A stretch of DNA of 64,000 nt from Allobosea lupini (GCF_900109525.1 NZ_FOAN01000011.1:124001-188000); one strand, 5' to 3'; shown: positions 17,529-27,156, numbered from the stretch's first letter. Numbers and translations: made by a program. Notes: generated from the letters alone by a model not told the origin.

Positions 17529-18697
17529 CCATTGCGCGCCTGAAGGCGTCGCTCCTCGTCCTGCCGCTGATCGTCTTCCTCGGCCTGTTCTTCATCTGGC
17601 CGCTCTGGATGATGATCGCGACGTCTGTGCAGGGCGGCACGGTGCGCCTGGCCTTCCCGGCCACGGCCGTCGCGATCGCGCAGTGGAACGGCGACGGCCT
17701 GCCGTCTCCGGACGTTCAGGCGGCGCTGATCCAGGATCTGCGCGCCGAGGTCGTGCAGGAGGTGTTCGGCGACGCCGTGCGCAGCCTGAACAGCCAGCAG
17801 GCCGGCTTCCGCACCTTGCTGCCTCGCACCATGACGGCACTGCGCAATGCCGGTGCCGACGCCACCCCGAAGCTCGAGCGCATCGATCCGCGCTGGAGCC
17901 AGCCGTCCTTCTGGCTCGCGCTGAAGCGCGGCATGCCGGCCTATACGGACGCCAACCTGCTCGCGGCCGTCGATCTGAAGCGCGGCGATGACGGCACGAT
18001 CGCGCATGTCGCGCCGGACATGGCGGTCAACCGTGCGATCATGCTGCGGACCTTCATCATCGCCGCCCAGGTGACTTTGGCCTGCGCCGCGATCGGGCTG
18101 CCCTTCGCCATGCTGGCGGCGAGCCTTGGCGGCTGGAAGCGCAACTTTCTGCTGCTGGCGGTTCTGCTGCCGCTCTGGACCTCGTTGCTGGTCCGCACCG
18201 CCGCCTGGATGATCCTCCTGCAGGACCAGGGGCTGATCAACCAGATCCTGAAGGCGCTCGGCCTGATCGATGCCTCGCTGCCGCTGATCTACAACCGCAC
18301 CGGCGTGCTGATCGCCATGACGCATGTGCTGCTGCCCTTCATGGTGCTGCCGATCTATGCCAGCCTGATCGCGATCCCGCGCAACCTGATGCCGGCGGCG
18401 GCCGCGCTCGGAGCCCGCCCCTGGCAGGCTTTCCGCCATGTCCTGCTGCCGCTGGCGATGCCCGGCCTGCTCTCGGGCTCGCTGCTCGTCTTCATGGTGG
18501 CGCTCGGCTACTACATCACGCCGGCGCTGACCGGCGGCGCCGGCGACCAGATGATCTCCTCCGTCATCGCCTTCTACGCGACCGGCACCGCCAATTGGGG
18601 CATGGCCGGCGCGCTCGGCCTCTTCCTGCTGGTGCCGACGACCCTGCTCTACATCGTCTATGGCCGGCTCTCGCGCACGCCCCTGGGGCAGGCATGA
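17525..18697 (+). CDS. ABC transporter permease, PotB-like
   Basis: This 390-residue inner-membrane permease starts MTIARLKASLLVLPLIVFLG, has a long periplasmic insertion (about residues 40-160) and then the conserved type-I permease core. The EAA-like loop reads AAALGARPWQAFRHVLLPLA, the docking site for the ATPase. The insertion makes it about 100 residues longer than E. coli PotB; long first periplasmic loops of this kind occur in alphaproteobacterial relatives. It is translationally coupled at both ends by ATGA overlaps. Together with the next gene it forms the membrane channel. Confidence 0.9.
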   Translation: MTIARLKASLLVLPLIVFLGLFFIWPLWMMIATSVQGGTVRLAFPATAVAIAQWNGDGLPSPDVQAALIQDLRAEVVQEVFGDAVRSLNSQQAGFRTLLPRTMTALRNAGADATPKLERIDPRWSQPSFWLALKRGMPAYTDANLLAAVDLKRGDDGTIAHVAPDMAVNRAIMLRTFIIAAQVTLACAAIGLPFAMLAASLGGWKRNFLLLAVLLPLWTSLLVRTAAWMILLQDQGLINQILKALGLIDASLPLIYNRTGVLIAMTHVLLPFMVLPIYASLIAIPRNLMPAAAALGARPWQAFRHVLLPLAMPGLLSGSLLVFMVALGYYITPALTGGAGDQMISSVIAFYATGTANWGMAGALGLFLLVPTTLLYIVYGRLSRTPLGQA

Positions 18698-19539
18698 GCG
18701 CAGCTTCGCCAAACCTTCCGGGTACGCCCGGCGCGCTCGCCTTCGGCGCGGTGCGGCTGGCTTTCGGGGCGCTGGTGGTGGCGTTCCTGCTGCTGCCTCT
18801 GGTCGCGATCCTGCCGCTCGCCTTCACCGACAGCGTCTTTCTGACCTATCCGATGAGTGGTCCCTCACTGCGCTGGTTCGAGACGCTGGCGACGAGCGAT
18901 GCCTGGAAGCGCTCGATCGTCAATTCGCTGATCATCGGCTCCGGCGCGACGGTTCTCTCCACGGTGGTTGGAACGCTCGCGGCGCTCGGCCTGCGGCGCG
19001 AGCTCGTGCCGTTTTCCGGCGTGCTGCGTTCGATCTTCCTGCTGCCGATGGTGGTGCCGGCCGTCGTGCTCGGCGTCGGCATGCAGATCCTCTACGCCCG
19101 CATGGGCCTGGCGAGCAGCTATCTCGGCGTGATCGTCGCCCATGCGGTGCTCTGCGTGCCGTTCGTGCTGGTCAACGTCTCAGGCTCGCTTGCGAGTATC
19201 GACCCGGCTCTGGAGAAGGCGGCCTCGAGCCTGGGTGCGCCGCCAACGGCGGTCTTCCGCAATGTCACTCTTCCGCTGGCGATGCCCGGCATTCTCACCG
19301 GCGCGGTCTTCGCCTTCGCGACCTCGCTCGACGAGGTCGTGATCACGCTTTTCGTCGCCGGGCCAAACCAGACGACCATGGCGCGCCAGATGTTCGCCTC
19401 GCTGCGCGAGAACATCAGCCCCGCCATCGCGGCCGCCGCGTTCGTCATCATCGTCCTGACCTTCGCGCTGCTTCTTGTCGTGAAGGGCGCTTCGCTGTTC
19501 CGGCCGCAGCGCAACAAGCAACGACCTCAGCAAACCTAG
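18694..19539 (+). CDS. ABC transporter permease, PotC-like
   Basis: This 281-residue permease has the usual six helices and the EAA loop AASSLGAPPTAVFRNVTLPL. The ATG at 18694 overlaps the previous stop; the longer frame upstream lies within the PotB-like gene and has no family match. ATSLDEVVITLFVAGP is a recognisable PotC segment. It is the last gene of the dehydrogenase-importer operon. No clear rho-independent terminator follows within the next 100 bp. Confidence 0.9.
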   Translation: MSAASPNLPGTPGALAFGAVRLAFGALVVAFLLLPLVAILPLAFTDSVFLTYPMSGPSLRWFETLATSDAWKRSIVNSLIIGSGATVLSTVVGTLAALGLRRELVPFSGVLRSIFLLPMVVPAVVLGVGMQILYARMGLASSYLGVIVAHAVLCVPFVLVNVSGSLASIDPALEKAASSLGAPPTAVFRNVTLPLAMPGILTGAVFAFATSLDEVVITLFVAGPNQTTMARQMFASLRENISPAIAAAAFVIIVLTFALLLVVKGASLFRPQRNKQRPQQT

Positions 19540-19977
19540 ATTGCCGAGGAACCATCTCAGCTGGGGTGCAAATGCGCCCATTGCCGATGTTTGAGACGCC
19601 GTCAGGGAGGCAACACTGCCGTTCCGAGCCTGATCACGGCCAGGAGGGCGAGCGGAAGGAATCCGGCCAGGGTTGGTGAGTTTCGTCCTGCGCCCAATTG
19701 CGAAGCTGATCAACCCAATCGTCCTTGACGCGGGACAGTCGCGCTGTTGCGAAGCGCCCAAGCTGACATTCAACCCGTGCAGGACAGCAGACGTTCTCAA
19801 TGGGGTGAGTCTCGCACACCAATCCTTTGATCGAACGATTCACAAGCGCTGACGATCTCGTGTTTGCGGCATTTTAGAATGAGAATGAACTACCCGCCGC
19901 TTCGGCCGTTCTCCTTTGCAGATGCAGCTGGCTCGGGAGCGGGTACCAACTGCGACTTGTCGAAATCGGAGGCGGAT
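19540..19977. other. Gene-free stretch upstream of paoA
   Basis: These 438 bp lie between the PotC-like gene and paoA. I see no supported coding region, RNA gene or clear terminator. The only recognisable element is the GGAGG ribosome-binding site around 19969, which fixes the paoA start. A promoter for paoABC should lie here, but no confident -35/-10 pair was found. Confidence 0.5.
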
Positions 19978-20607
19978 ATGCCAACTCCCAGAGAATTGGA
20001 AATGAACCGGCGTGATCTGATGGTCGTCGCCGGCGCCTGCGCCGCCATTTCGGCCGCTGCTACAGGCACCCGGGCGCAGCCGGCACCAGTCGGAAAGCCG
20101 GTGCTGAGCGAGGTCTCGTTCAGCGTGAATGGCCGACGCCACCAGCTCGAACTCGATACGCGCACGACGCTGCTGGATGCGCTGCGCGAGCATCTTCACC
20201 TGACGGGCACCAAGAAGGGCTGCGATCACGGTCAATGCGGCGCTTGTACGGTGCTGGTCGACGGACAGCGGGTCAATTCCTGTTTGACGCTGGCGATCAT
20301 GAACCAGGGCGCTGAGGTCACCACCATCGAAGGGCTGGGCGGCGTCGATAACTTGCACCCGATGCAGGCGGCTTTCGTGAAGCATGACGGCTTCCAGTGC
20401 GGTTACTGCACGCCCGGCCAGATCTGCTCCGGCGTCGCTGTCCTGGAAGAGATCAAGGCAGGCATTCCCAGCCATGTCAGCGCCGATCTGACCGGCGCCA
20501 TGACGGCGACCGAGGCCGAAATCCGTGAGCGGATGAGCGGCAATATCTGCCGCTGCGGCGCGTATTCGAACATCGTCGAAGCGATGATCGAAGTGGCGGG
20601 AGGCTAG
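19978..20607 (+). CDS. paoA: Periplasmic aldehyde oxidoreductase iron-sulfur subunit PaoA (YagT-like)
   Basis: This 209-residue [2Fe-2S] subunit of a molybdenum hydroxylase has first-cluster cysteines C82, C87, C90 and C102 (GCDHGQCGACTV) and second-cluster cysteines C141, C144, C191 and C193 (FQCGYCTPGQ, NICRCG). The N-terminus carries a twin-arginine-type leader, NRRDLMVVAG at residues 10-19, so the folded complex is probably exported by Tat, as known for E. coli PaoABC. The ATG at 19978 is set by a GGAGG site. It transfers electrons from the molybdenum centre toward FAD and heads a three-gene operon with one- and three-base gaps. Confidence 0.88.
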   Translation: MPTPRELEMNRRDLMVVAGACAAISAAATGTRAQPAPVGKPVLSEVSFSVNGRRHQLELDTRTTLLDALREHLHLTGTKKGCDHGQCGACTVLVDGQRVNSCLTLAIMNQGAEVTTIEGLGGVDNLHPMQAAFVKHDGFQCGYCTPGQICSGVAVLEEIKAGIPSHVSADLTGAMTATEAEIRERMSGNICRCGAYSNIVEAMIEVAGG

Positions 20608-20608
20608 G

Positions 20609-21559
20609 ATGAGGGCATTCTCCTACGAAAAGGCAGGCTCGCCGGCCGAGGCCGCAGCGGCTGCGGCGGAGAGCCCCGGCGCCAAGTTTATCGCGGGTGG
20701 CACGAATCTGCTGGACCTCATGAAGCTCCAGATCGAGGTTCCGACTCATCTGATCGACGTCAACGGGCTCGGCCTCGACAAGATCGAGCCAACCTCGGAT
20801 GGCGGCCTGCGCATCGGCGCGCTCGTGCGCAACACCGCTCTTGCGGCAGATGAGCGGGTGCGGCGCGACTATGCTGTCCTGCCGCGCGCTCTGCTGGCTG
20901 GTGCGTCCGGGCAATTGCGCAATCGGGCCACCACGGCCGGTAACCTGCTGCAGCGGACACGCTGCCCCTATTTCTACGACACGGCGCAGCCCTGCAACAA
21001 ACGCCAGCCGGGCAGCGGCTGCTCGGCGATCGGCGGGTTCTCGCGACAGCTGGGAGTGATCGGCGTCAGTGATGCCTGCATCGCGACGCATCCCTCCGAC
21101 ATGGCCGTTGCGATGCGCGCGCTCGACGCCACGGTCGAAACGGTGAAGCCGGATCGCTCATCCCGCTCGATCCCCGTAGCGGATTTGCACCGCCTGCCCG
21201 GCAACACCCCGCATCTCGAGACGGTGCTGGAGAAGGGCGAGCTGATCACGGCTGTGACGCTGCCCAAGCCTGTCGGCGGCACGCAAATCTACCGCAAAGT
21301 GCGCGACCGGGCTTCCTATGCCTTCGCCCTGATTTCTGTCGCTGCCATCGTGCAGCGCGATGGCACCGGCAGGATCGCGCTCGGCGGCGTCGCACCCAAG
21401 CCCTGGCGCGTCGAGAAGGCGGAAGCCGAATTGCCTCGCGGGGCGAAGGCGGCTGCGGCGGCCATGCTCGCGGGGGCCAAACCGACCGATGAGAACGCAT
21501 TCAAGCTGCCGCTGGTTGAGCGCACGCTCGACGCGGTGCTGGCGCAAGCAAAGGGCTAG
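20609..21559 (+). CDS. paoB: Periplasmic aldehyde oxidoreductase FAD subunit PaoB (YagS-like)
   Basis: This 316-residue FAD-binding subunit shows the flavin loop KFIAGGTNLLDLMKLQIE and a second FAD motif near RNRATTAGNLLQRTRCPYFY. The cysteine-rich insert CPYFYDTAQPCNKRQPGSGC plus a Cys about 18 residues later (SDACIATHP) supplies four ligands. E. coli PaoB is known to hold a [4Fe-4S] cluster at this position, which separates this group from ordinary xanthine dehydrogenase FAD subunits. It lacks its own signal peptide, in line with export as a complex on the PaoA leader. It sits one base after paoA. Confidence 0.88.
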   Translation: MRAFSYEKAGSPAEAAAAAAESPGAKFIAGGTNLLDLMKLQIEVPTHLIDVNGLGLDKIEPTSDGGLRIGALVRNTALAADERVRRDYAVLPRALLAGASGQLRNRATTAGNLLQRTRCPYFYDTAQPCNKRQPGSGCSAIGGFSRQLGVIGVSDACIATHPSDMAVAMRALDATVETVKPDRSSRSIPVADLHRLPGNTPHLETVLEKGELITAVTLPKPVGGTQIYRKVRDRASYAFALISVAAIVQRDGTGRIALGGVAPKPWRVEKAEAELPRGAKAAAAAMLAGAKPTDENAFKLPLVERTLDAVLAQAKG

Positions 21560-21562
21560 GCC

Positions 21563-23770
21563 ATGAAATTCGACAAGCCCGCTACCGACAATCCGATTGA
21601 CCGCCTGCAGGTGGTCGGTCAGCCGCATGACCGCATCGACGGCGCCCGCAAGGTCACCGGCACCGCGCGCTATGCCTATGAGCAGCACGATGTCGTGCCG
21701 AACCAGGCCTATGGCTATGTGCTGGGCGCCGGCATCGCCAAGGGCCGGATCGCTTCGATCGATCTCGACGCTGCGCGCAAGGCTCCGGGCGTGCTCGCCG
21801 TAGTGACGGCGAAGGAAGCCGGCGCTCTGAAGAAGGGCAAGCGCAACACTGCCCGCCTGCTGGCGGGGCCCGAAGTGGAGCATTACCATCAGGCGGTGGC
21901 GCTAGTGGTGGCAGAGAGCTTCGAGCAGGCACGCGCTGCGGCCAGCCTGATCAGGGTGGAGTATGCGGCCGCCAAGGGTGCTTTCGACCTCAAGGCGGCA
22001 AAGGATAAGGCCGTCAAGCCCGAGGGCGACGATCCCAGCCTCGACGATACCCATGTCGGTGATTTCGCAGGCGCCTTCGCGACTGCGCCGGTGAAGCTCG
22101 ACGAGATCTATACGACCCCCGACGAGAGCCATGCGATGATGGAGCCGCATGCGACGCTTGCCGCCTGGAAGGGCGATAAGCTGACGCTCTGGACCGCCAA
22201 TCAGATGGTCGCCTGGGGCGTCACCGACATGGCGACGACCCTCGGTATCCCCAAGCAGAACATCCGCATCGTCTCGCCTTTCATCGGCGGGGGCTTCGGC
22301 GGCAAGCTGTTCCTGCGGGCTGATGTGCTGCTGGCGGCGCTGGGTGCGCGGGCGGCCAGGCGGCCGGTCAAGGTCGCTCTGACGCGCCCGCTGATGATGA
22401 ACAATACCACCCATCGACCTGCGACGATCCAGCGTATACGCCTCGGCGCGACGAAGGAGGGCAAGATCACCGCGATCGGCCACGAGAGCTGGTCGGGCGA
22501 TCTGAAAGGCGGCGGGCCCGAGGTCGCGGTGCAGCAGACCCGGCTGCTCTACGCCGGCGCCAACCGGATGACGGCGATGCGCCTGGCCGAGCTCGACCTT
22601 CCGGAAGGCAACGCCATGCGTGCACCCGGCGAGGCCCCCGGCCTGATGGCGCTCGAAATGGCGATGGACGAGATGGCGGAGAAGCTCGGGCTGGACCCGA
22701 TCGCCTTCCGCCTGCTCAACGACACGCAGGTCGATCCTGAAAAGCCGGAGCGGCCGTTCTCGATGCGGCGCCTCGACGAGTGCTTCAAAGTCGGGGCCGA
22801 GCGCTTCGGCTGGTCGCGCCGCTCGGCGCGGCCAGGCGGGATTCGCGATGGCAACTGGCTGATCGGCATCGGCGTCGCGGCGGCCTTCCGCAATAATCTG
22901 GTGATGAAGTCCGGCGCACGCGTCAGGCTCGATGCCAACGGCATCGTCACGGTCGAGACCGACATGACCGATATCGGCACCGGCAGCTACACCATCATCG
23001 GCCAGACCGCGGCCGAGATGCTTGGCGTCGGGCTCGACAAGGTCGTGGTCAAGCTTGGTGATTCCGACTTTCCCGTCTCGGCGGGGTCCGGCGGCCAATG
23101 GGGTGGCAACAGCTCGACCGCCGGCGTCTATGCCGCCTGTGTCAAGCTACGCGAGGCCATCGCGCAGAAGCTCGGCATCAACTCTACCGAGGCGGTGTTC
23201 TCGGGCGGTGAAGTGAAGGCCGGCAATCGAAGCCTGCCCGTGGCGAGCGCCGCGGAGGCCGGGCCGCTGAGCGGCGAGGACACGATCGAATATGGCGATC
23301 TCGACGAAACGCATCAGCAGTCCACCTTTGGCGCGCATTTCGTCGAGGTCGGCGTCGATGTGGCCACGGCTGAGACGCGGGTCCGGTGCATGCTGGCGGT
23401 TTGCGCGGCCGGGCGCATCCTCAACCCGAAGACGGCGCGCAGCCAAGTCATCGGCGCGATGACCATGGGGGTGGGCGCGGCGCTGATAGAGGAACTGGCG
23501 GTCGACAAGCGCCGCGGCTTCTTCGTCAACCACGACCTCGCCGGCTACGAGGTTCCGGTGCATGCCGACATCCCCCATCAGGACGTGGTGTTCCTGGACG
23601 AGACCGACCCGATGTCCTCGCCGATGAAGGCAAAAGGCGTCGGCGAACTCGGCATCTGCGGGGTTGGTGCGGCAGTGGCCAATGCCATCTATAACGCGAC
23701 CGGAGTACGTGTGCGCGACTATCCTATAACGCTCGACAAGCTGCTGGCGCGGATGCCGGATGCTGCCTGA
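21563..23770 (+). CDS. paoC: Periplasmic aldehyde oxidoreductase molybdenum subunit PaoC (YagR-like)
   Basis: This 735-residue large subunit carries the molybdopterin cytosine dinucleotide cofactor. Recognisable motifs are the FIGGGFGGKLFLRAD loop at the active site, AMRAPGEAPGLMALEMAMDE, and GVGELGICGVGAAVANAIYN near the C-terminus, whose Glu is the catalytic base. The enzyme hydroxylates aldehydes to carboxylic acids, with broad aromatic and aliphatic range in E. coli. No maturation chaperone gene (XdhC/PaoD type) follows: the next gene is convergent dctD, so the chaperone must be elsewhere in the genome. Only about 140 bp separate it from dctD. Confidence 0.9.
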   Translation: MKFDKPATDNPIDRLQVVGQPHDRIDGARKVTGTARYAYEQHDVVPNQAYGYVLGAGIAKGRIASIDLDAARKAPGVLAVVTAKEAGALKKGKRNTARLLAGPEVEHYHQAVALVVAESFEQARAAASLIRVEYAAAKGAFDLKAAKDKAVKPEGDDPSLDDTHVGDFAGAFATAPVKLDEIYTTPDESHAMMEPHATLAAWKGDKLTLWTANQMVAWGVTDMATTLGIPKQNIRIVSPFIGGGFGGKLFLRADVLLAALGARAARRPVKVALTRPLMMNNTTHRPATIQRIRLGATKEGKITAIGHESWSGDLKGGGPEVAVQQTRLLYAGANRMTAMRLAELDLPEGNAMRAPGEAPGLMALEMAMDEMAEKLGLDPIAFRLLNDTQVDPEKPERPFSMRRLDECFKVGAERFGWSRRSARPGGIRDGNWLIGIGVAAAFRNNLVMKSGARVRLDANGIVTVETDMTDIGTGSYTIIGQTAAEMLGVGLDKVVVKLGDSDFPVSAGSGGQWGGNSSTAGVYAACVKLREAIAQKLGINSTEAVFSGGEVKAGNRSLPVASAAEAGPLSGEDTIEYGDLDETHQQSTFGAHFVEVGVDVATAETRVRCMLAVCAAGRILNPKTARSQVIGAMTMGVGAALIEELAVDKRRGFFVNHDLAGYEVPVHADIPHQDVVFLDETDPMSSPMKAKGVGELGICGVGAAVANAIYNATGVRVRDYPITLDKLLARMPDAA

Positions 23771-23909
23771 GTGACCTCGGTCATTCCCAGCCGTTCCCAA
23801 GCCAACCATTGCATGCAACGGTTGCCGGAGCGAGCAGTGGCAGGCGCCATAACCAGACATCGACGCATTGCCGGAAAGCGGACTTCAAAAACGAAGCTAC
23901 CGTGAATCT

Positions 23910-25277
23910 CTACTCCGTGGCGGCATACGAGGCGCGGTCGATGCCGTGGCGGGCGAGCTTGTCGTAGAATGTCTTGCGCGGGATGCCGAGCATCTCGAGG
24001 GTCGCACGGACATTGCCGCGATTGGCCTCCAGAGCTTCCCGGATCAGGTTGGCCTCGATCATGTTCAGGCGCTCGGGCAGGCTCGCCGCCGCCACCTCGC
24101 CCTGGACGGGAGCCGCCGGCAGGTCGGCGACAAGACCGAGCGCCACCCGCTCGGCGAAATGGACGAGCTCGCGGACATTGCCGGTCCAGGCGTTCTCGAC
24201 GAGATGGCGCTCGACGCTGCGATCCAGAGCCGGCACGCCGCGCCCGTATTTGCGCGCCGCACGGGCGAGGAACTGGGCGAAGAGCAAGGGCACGTCGCGA
24301 CGGCGCTCGCGCAGCGGCGGGATCCGCAAGGTGACGACGTTGAGGCGATAGAACAGATCTTCGCGGAAATCGCCGCGCTGGGCGGGATCGCCGAGATCGA
24401 GCTTGCTTGCGGCGACGACGCGCAGATCGACCCGGCGGCGCTCGTTCGAGCCGAGCGGCGAGATCTCACGCCCCTCGAGCACCCGCAGCAGCTTGACCTG
24501 CGCCGCCGGCGGCATGCTTTCCAGCTCGTCGAGGAAGAGCGTGCCGCCGCTGGAATGCTCGATGCGGCCGACGCGCTTCTTCTGGGCACCGGTGAAGGCG
24601 CCGGCCTCGTAGCCGAACAGTTCGCTTTCGATCACGCTTTCCGGCAGCGCCCCGCAATTTAGCGCGACGAAGGGCCTGCCGCGGCGACGGCCCTGCTGGT
24701 GCAGCAGGTTGGCGACGACCTCCTTGCCGGTGCCGGTCTCGCCCAGGACGAGCACGTCGACATCGACATCGGCGAGGTCGCGAATGGTCTGGCGCAGGCG
24801 GACGATCGCCGGCGCCTCGCCGAGCAGGGCGGTCTCCTCCTCCGGCGCCGACGCGAGCGAGCGCAGCCGCCGGTTCTCGAGGACGAGCGCACGCTTCTCG
24901 ACCGCCCGCCTCAGGGTCTCGACCAGGCGGCCGGTCGAATAGGGCTTGGCGATAAAGTCGTAGGCCCCCTCGCTCATCGCCTCGACCGCCATGGCGACAT
25001 CGGCATGGCCGGAGATCACCACCACCGGGATATCGGCATCCAGCGCCCGCAGCCGCCGGAAGAGCGCGATGCCGTCCATGCCGGGCATGCGCACATCGGT
25101 GACGACGACGCCGGCATAGTCCGGGCCGATGCGGTCGAGCGCCGCCTGGGCCGAGGCGAGCGGGATCGCGGCGAAGCCGGCAAGGCGCAGCGCCTGGGCG
25201 TTAGCATCGCGCAGGTCCGGATCGTCGTCGACGAAGGCGACCTCGATGGCGCTCTGGTCGCTGGCAGGAGCACTCAT
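23910..25277 (-). CDS. dctD: C4-dicarboxylate two-component response regulator DctD (sigma54 activator)
   Basis: This 455-residue NtrC-type activator has a receiver domain with phosphoacceptor D61 (VVVTDVRMPGMDG) and an AAA+ domain with Walker A GETGTGKE at 179-186. The sigma54-contacting GAFTGA loop is at 226-231, and a C-terminal Fis-type HTH ends in MLGIPRKTFYDKLARHGI. It overlaps dctB by four bases, so kinase and regulator are co-translated. Phosphorylated DctD would bind the tandem sites upstream of dctA and activate the sigma54 promoter there. The end is convergent with paoC. Confidence 0.93.
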   Translation of the reverse strand: MSAPASDQSAIEVAFVDDDPDLRDANAQALRLAGFAAIPLASAQAALDRIGPDYAGVVVTDVRMPGMDGIALFRRLRALDADIPVVVISGHADVAMAVEAMSEGAYDFIAKPYSTGRLVETLRRAVEKRALVLENRRLRSLASAPEEETALLGEAPAIVRLRQTIRDLADVDVDVLVLGETGTGKEVVANLLHQQGRRRGRPFVALNCGALPESVIESELFGYEAGAFTGAQKKRVGRIEHSSGGTLFLDELESMPPAAQVKLLRVLEGREISPLGSNERRRVDLRVVAASKLDLGDPAQRGDFREDLFYRLNVVTLRIPPLRERRRDVPLLFAQFLARAARKYGRGVPALDRSVERHLVENAWTGNVRELVHFAERVALGLVADLPAAPVQGEVAAASLPERLNMIEANLIREALEANRGNVRATLEMLGIPRKTFYDKLARHGIDRASYAATE

Positions 25278-27097
25278 GCGGCTCTCTTCAGGCTGATCGT
25301 GAAGGTGCTGCCCTCGCCGGGGCGGCTGGTCGCGGAGAGCGTGCCGCCGAAGGAGGTGACGATGTCCTGCGAGATCACCAGCCCCAGGCCGAGACCGCGC
25401 GGCTTGGTGGTACGGAACGGCGCGAAGAGCGCGGCGAGCGCGGCCTCGTCGAGGCCCGGCCCGTTGTCGCTGATGGCGATGTCGACCTGCTCTCCCCGGA
25501 TCGCGACATCGATGGTGAGCTTCGGCGCGCGCCCGTGCTGCGCCTCCGCCATGGCCTCGATCGCATTGCGCATCAGGTTGACGAGAACCTGCTCCAGCTC
25601 GACCAGCCGGGCGAGCACGAAGACCGGTTCTGCCGGCGCGGGCAGCTTCGGAGCGACGCCGGCATGGCGCAGCGCGGCGTCGAGGATCATCAGCGCGCCG
25701 TCGATCGCCTCGCCAAGATCGACCGGCCCATGCGGCCCGCCGCCGCGCCGGGCGAAGCCACGCAGCGTCTCGGTGATGGCGCCGATCCGCTCGGTCAGCC
25801 CCACGACCTTGACCAGCGCGCCATCCGCGCCAGCCGCATCGGCTCTGCCGATGAAGGCGCGGGCGTTCTCGGCATAGGTGCGCATCGCGGCAAGCGGCTG
25901 GTTGATCTCATGGGCGACACCGGCCGTGACCTGGCCGAGCGTCGCCAGGCGATTGGCCTTCGCCAGCTCTTCGCGCGCATCGGACAGCCGTTCCTGCGTC
26001 CTCGCGCGTTCCGCGATCTCCTCGACGAGCCGGTCGTTCGCGCCCGCCAGCGCAAGCGTACGCTCCGCGACGCGCCGTTCCAACTCGGCCTTGACCTTTG
26101 CCTCGGCATTGCGGCGGGCGAGATTGACCTGGCGCCGCCGCAGCGCAAATGCACCGAGGGCGGCGCCGGGCATGAGCACGAGCGCGACCAGTGTCTGCAG
26201 GCGGACCTGCTCGTCACGGATCGCTGCGCCGACCGGCATCAGCACCTCGAGCTGCCAGTTCGTGGTTGGGACCGGGCTGCGCGAGGCGACATGCGTGCCC
26301 GCCGCAGCGCCCGTGCCGCGCACGATCTCGCCATCCCGCCGCAACGGCAGCAGCGCCAGCGGCGCTGCGCCGAATTGCAGCGATTGTCGGATTTCCGCTG
26401 CCGTCTGCGGTGCGAGCGCGACCTCCGTCTGGAAGCGCCAATCGGTCACGGTAGAGATGAGCACGACGCCACGTCGGTCGACGGCATAGGTCTGGCCACC
26501 CAGCGCTCGCCAGTCGGCCTCGACCTGATCGAACTCGATTTTGACCACGACGACGCCGAGCTGGTCCCCGCCATCGTCGACGCGGCTGGTGATGTAGAGG
26601 CCGGGACGCTTGCTGACCGTGCCGAGCGCGAACTGCTCCGCGGTCCCGCCTGAAACCGCGCCGCTGAAATAGTCCCGGAACGCATAGTCGTTGCCGACGA
26701 AGCTCGTCGGCTCCCGCCAATTGCTGGCCGCGATCGCGACGCCATCCTTCCCCAGCACATAGATGACCGCCGCGCGGGTCTCGCGGGCGATCGCCTCCAG
26801 CTTGAGGTCTAGCGCGTGGGTGTCGCCGCCTCTCAGCGCCGAGCGCACATCCGGGTCCCGCGCCAGGATCACCGGCAGCGCGCGCTGCTTCTCCAGCTCG
26901 CCGCGCAGGATGGCGAGCGCCAGCGTGCCGGCATCCGCAGCGCGGTTGCGCATCGCCGCGATGGCGCGGGCGCGGCCAGCATCTCCCGCGCCCAGCAAGC
27001 CGCCGGTGGCAATCGCCACGACCATGAGCACGAAGACGATCCAGACGCGGCGCTTGGCGCCCCAGCGATCACGCTCATCCGACGGGATGTTACTCAT
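25274..27097 (-). CDS. dctB: C4-dicarboxylate sensor histidine kinase DctB
   Basis: This 607-residue membrane kinase has two membrane helices (about residues 18-37 and 302-320) bracketing a periplasmic double-PAS-like sensor region. A coiled-coil linker with ERRVAERTLALAG leads to the dimerisation domain with phospho-accepting H396 (TAGVAHEINQPL). The ATPase domain shows the N-box LMRNAIEAMAEA and the G-boxes DNGPGLDEAAL and GLGLGLVISQDI. It senses periplasmic C4-dicarboxylates such as succinate and phosphorylates DctD. It is divergent from dctA, with the regulatory sites between them. Confidence 0.92.
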   Translation of the reverse strand: MSNIPSDERDRWGAKRRVWIVFVLMVVAIATGGLLGAGDAGRARAIAAMRNRAADAGTLALAILRGELEKQRALPVILARDPDVRSALRGGDTHALDLKLEAIARETRAAVIYVLGKDGVAIAASNWREPTSFVGNDYAFRDYFSGAVSGGTAEQFALGTVSKRPGLYITSRVDDGGDQLGVVVVKIEFDQVEADWRALGGQTYAVDRRGVVLISTVTDWRFQTEVALAPQTAAEIRQSLQFGAAPLALLPLRRDGEIVRGTGAAAGTHVASRSPVPTTNWQLEVLMPVGAAIRDEQVRLQTLVALVLMPGAALGAFALRRRQVNLARRNAEAKVKAELERRVAERTLALAGANDRLVEEIAERARTQERLSDAREELAKANRLATLGQVTAGVAHEINQPLAAMRTYAENARAFIGRADAAGADGALVKVVGLTERIGAITETLRGFARRGGGPHGPVDLGEAIDGALMILDAALRHAGVAPKLPAPAEPVFVLARLVELEQVLVNLMRNAIEAMAEAQHGRAPKLTIDVAIRGEQVDIAISDNGPGLDEAALAALFAPFRTTKPRGLGLGLVISQDIVTSFGGTLSATSRPGEGSTFTISLKRAA

Positions 27098-27106
27098 GCG
27101 CCATCA

Positions 27107-27156
27107 TGTGCGGATTTTCGCACCAATCAACCCATCCCCGTGCGGACGATCGCCAC
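27107..27156. promoter_or_regulatory. Tandem DctD-type upstream activator sites
   Basis: Site 1 is TGTGCGGATTTTCGCACCA at 27107-27125, a clear inverted repeat (GTGCG and CGCAC). Site 2 is CGTGCGGACGATCGCCAC at 27139-27156, a degenerate copy in the same orientation. Their centres are about 32 bp, or three helical turns, apart and about 80-120 bp upstream of the sigma54 promoter, the distance expected for a looping enhancer. Site 1 also lies just upstream of the dctB start, so autoregulation is possible. Confidence 0.7.
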
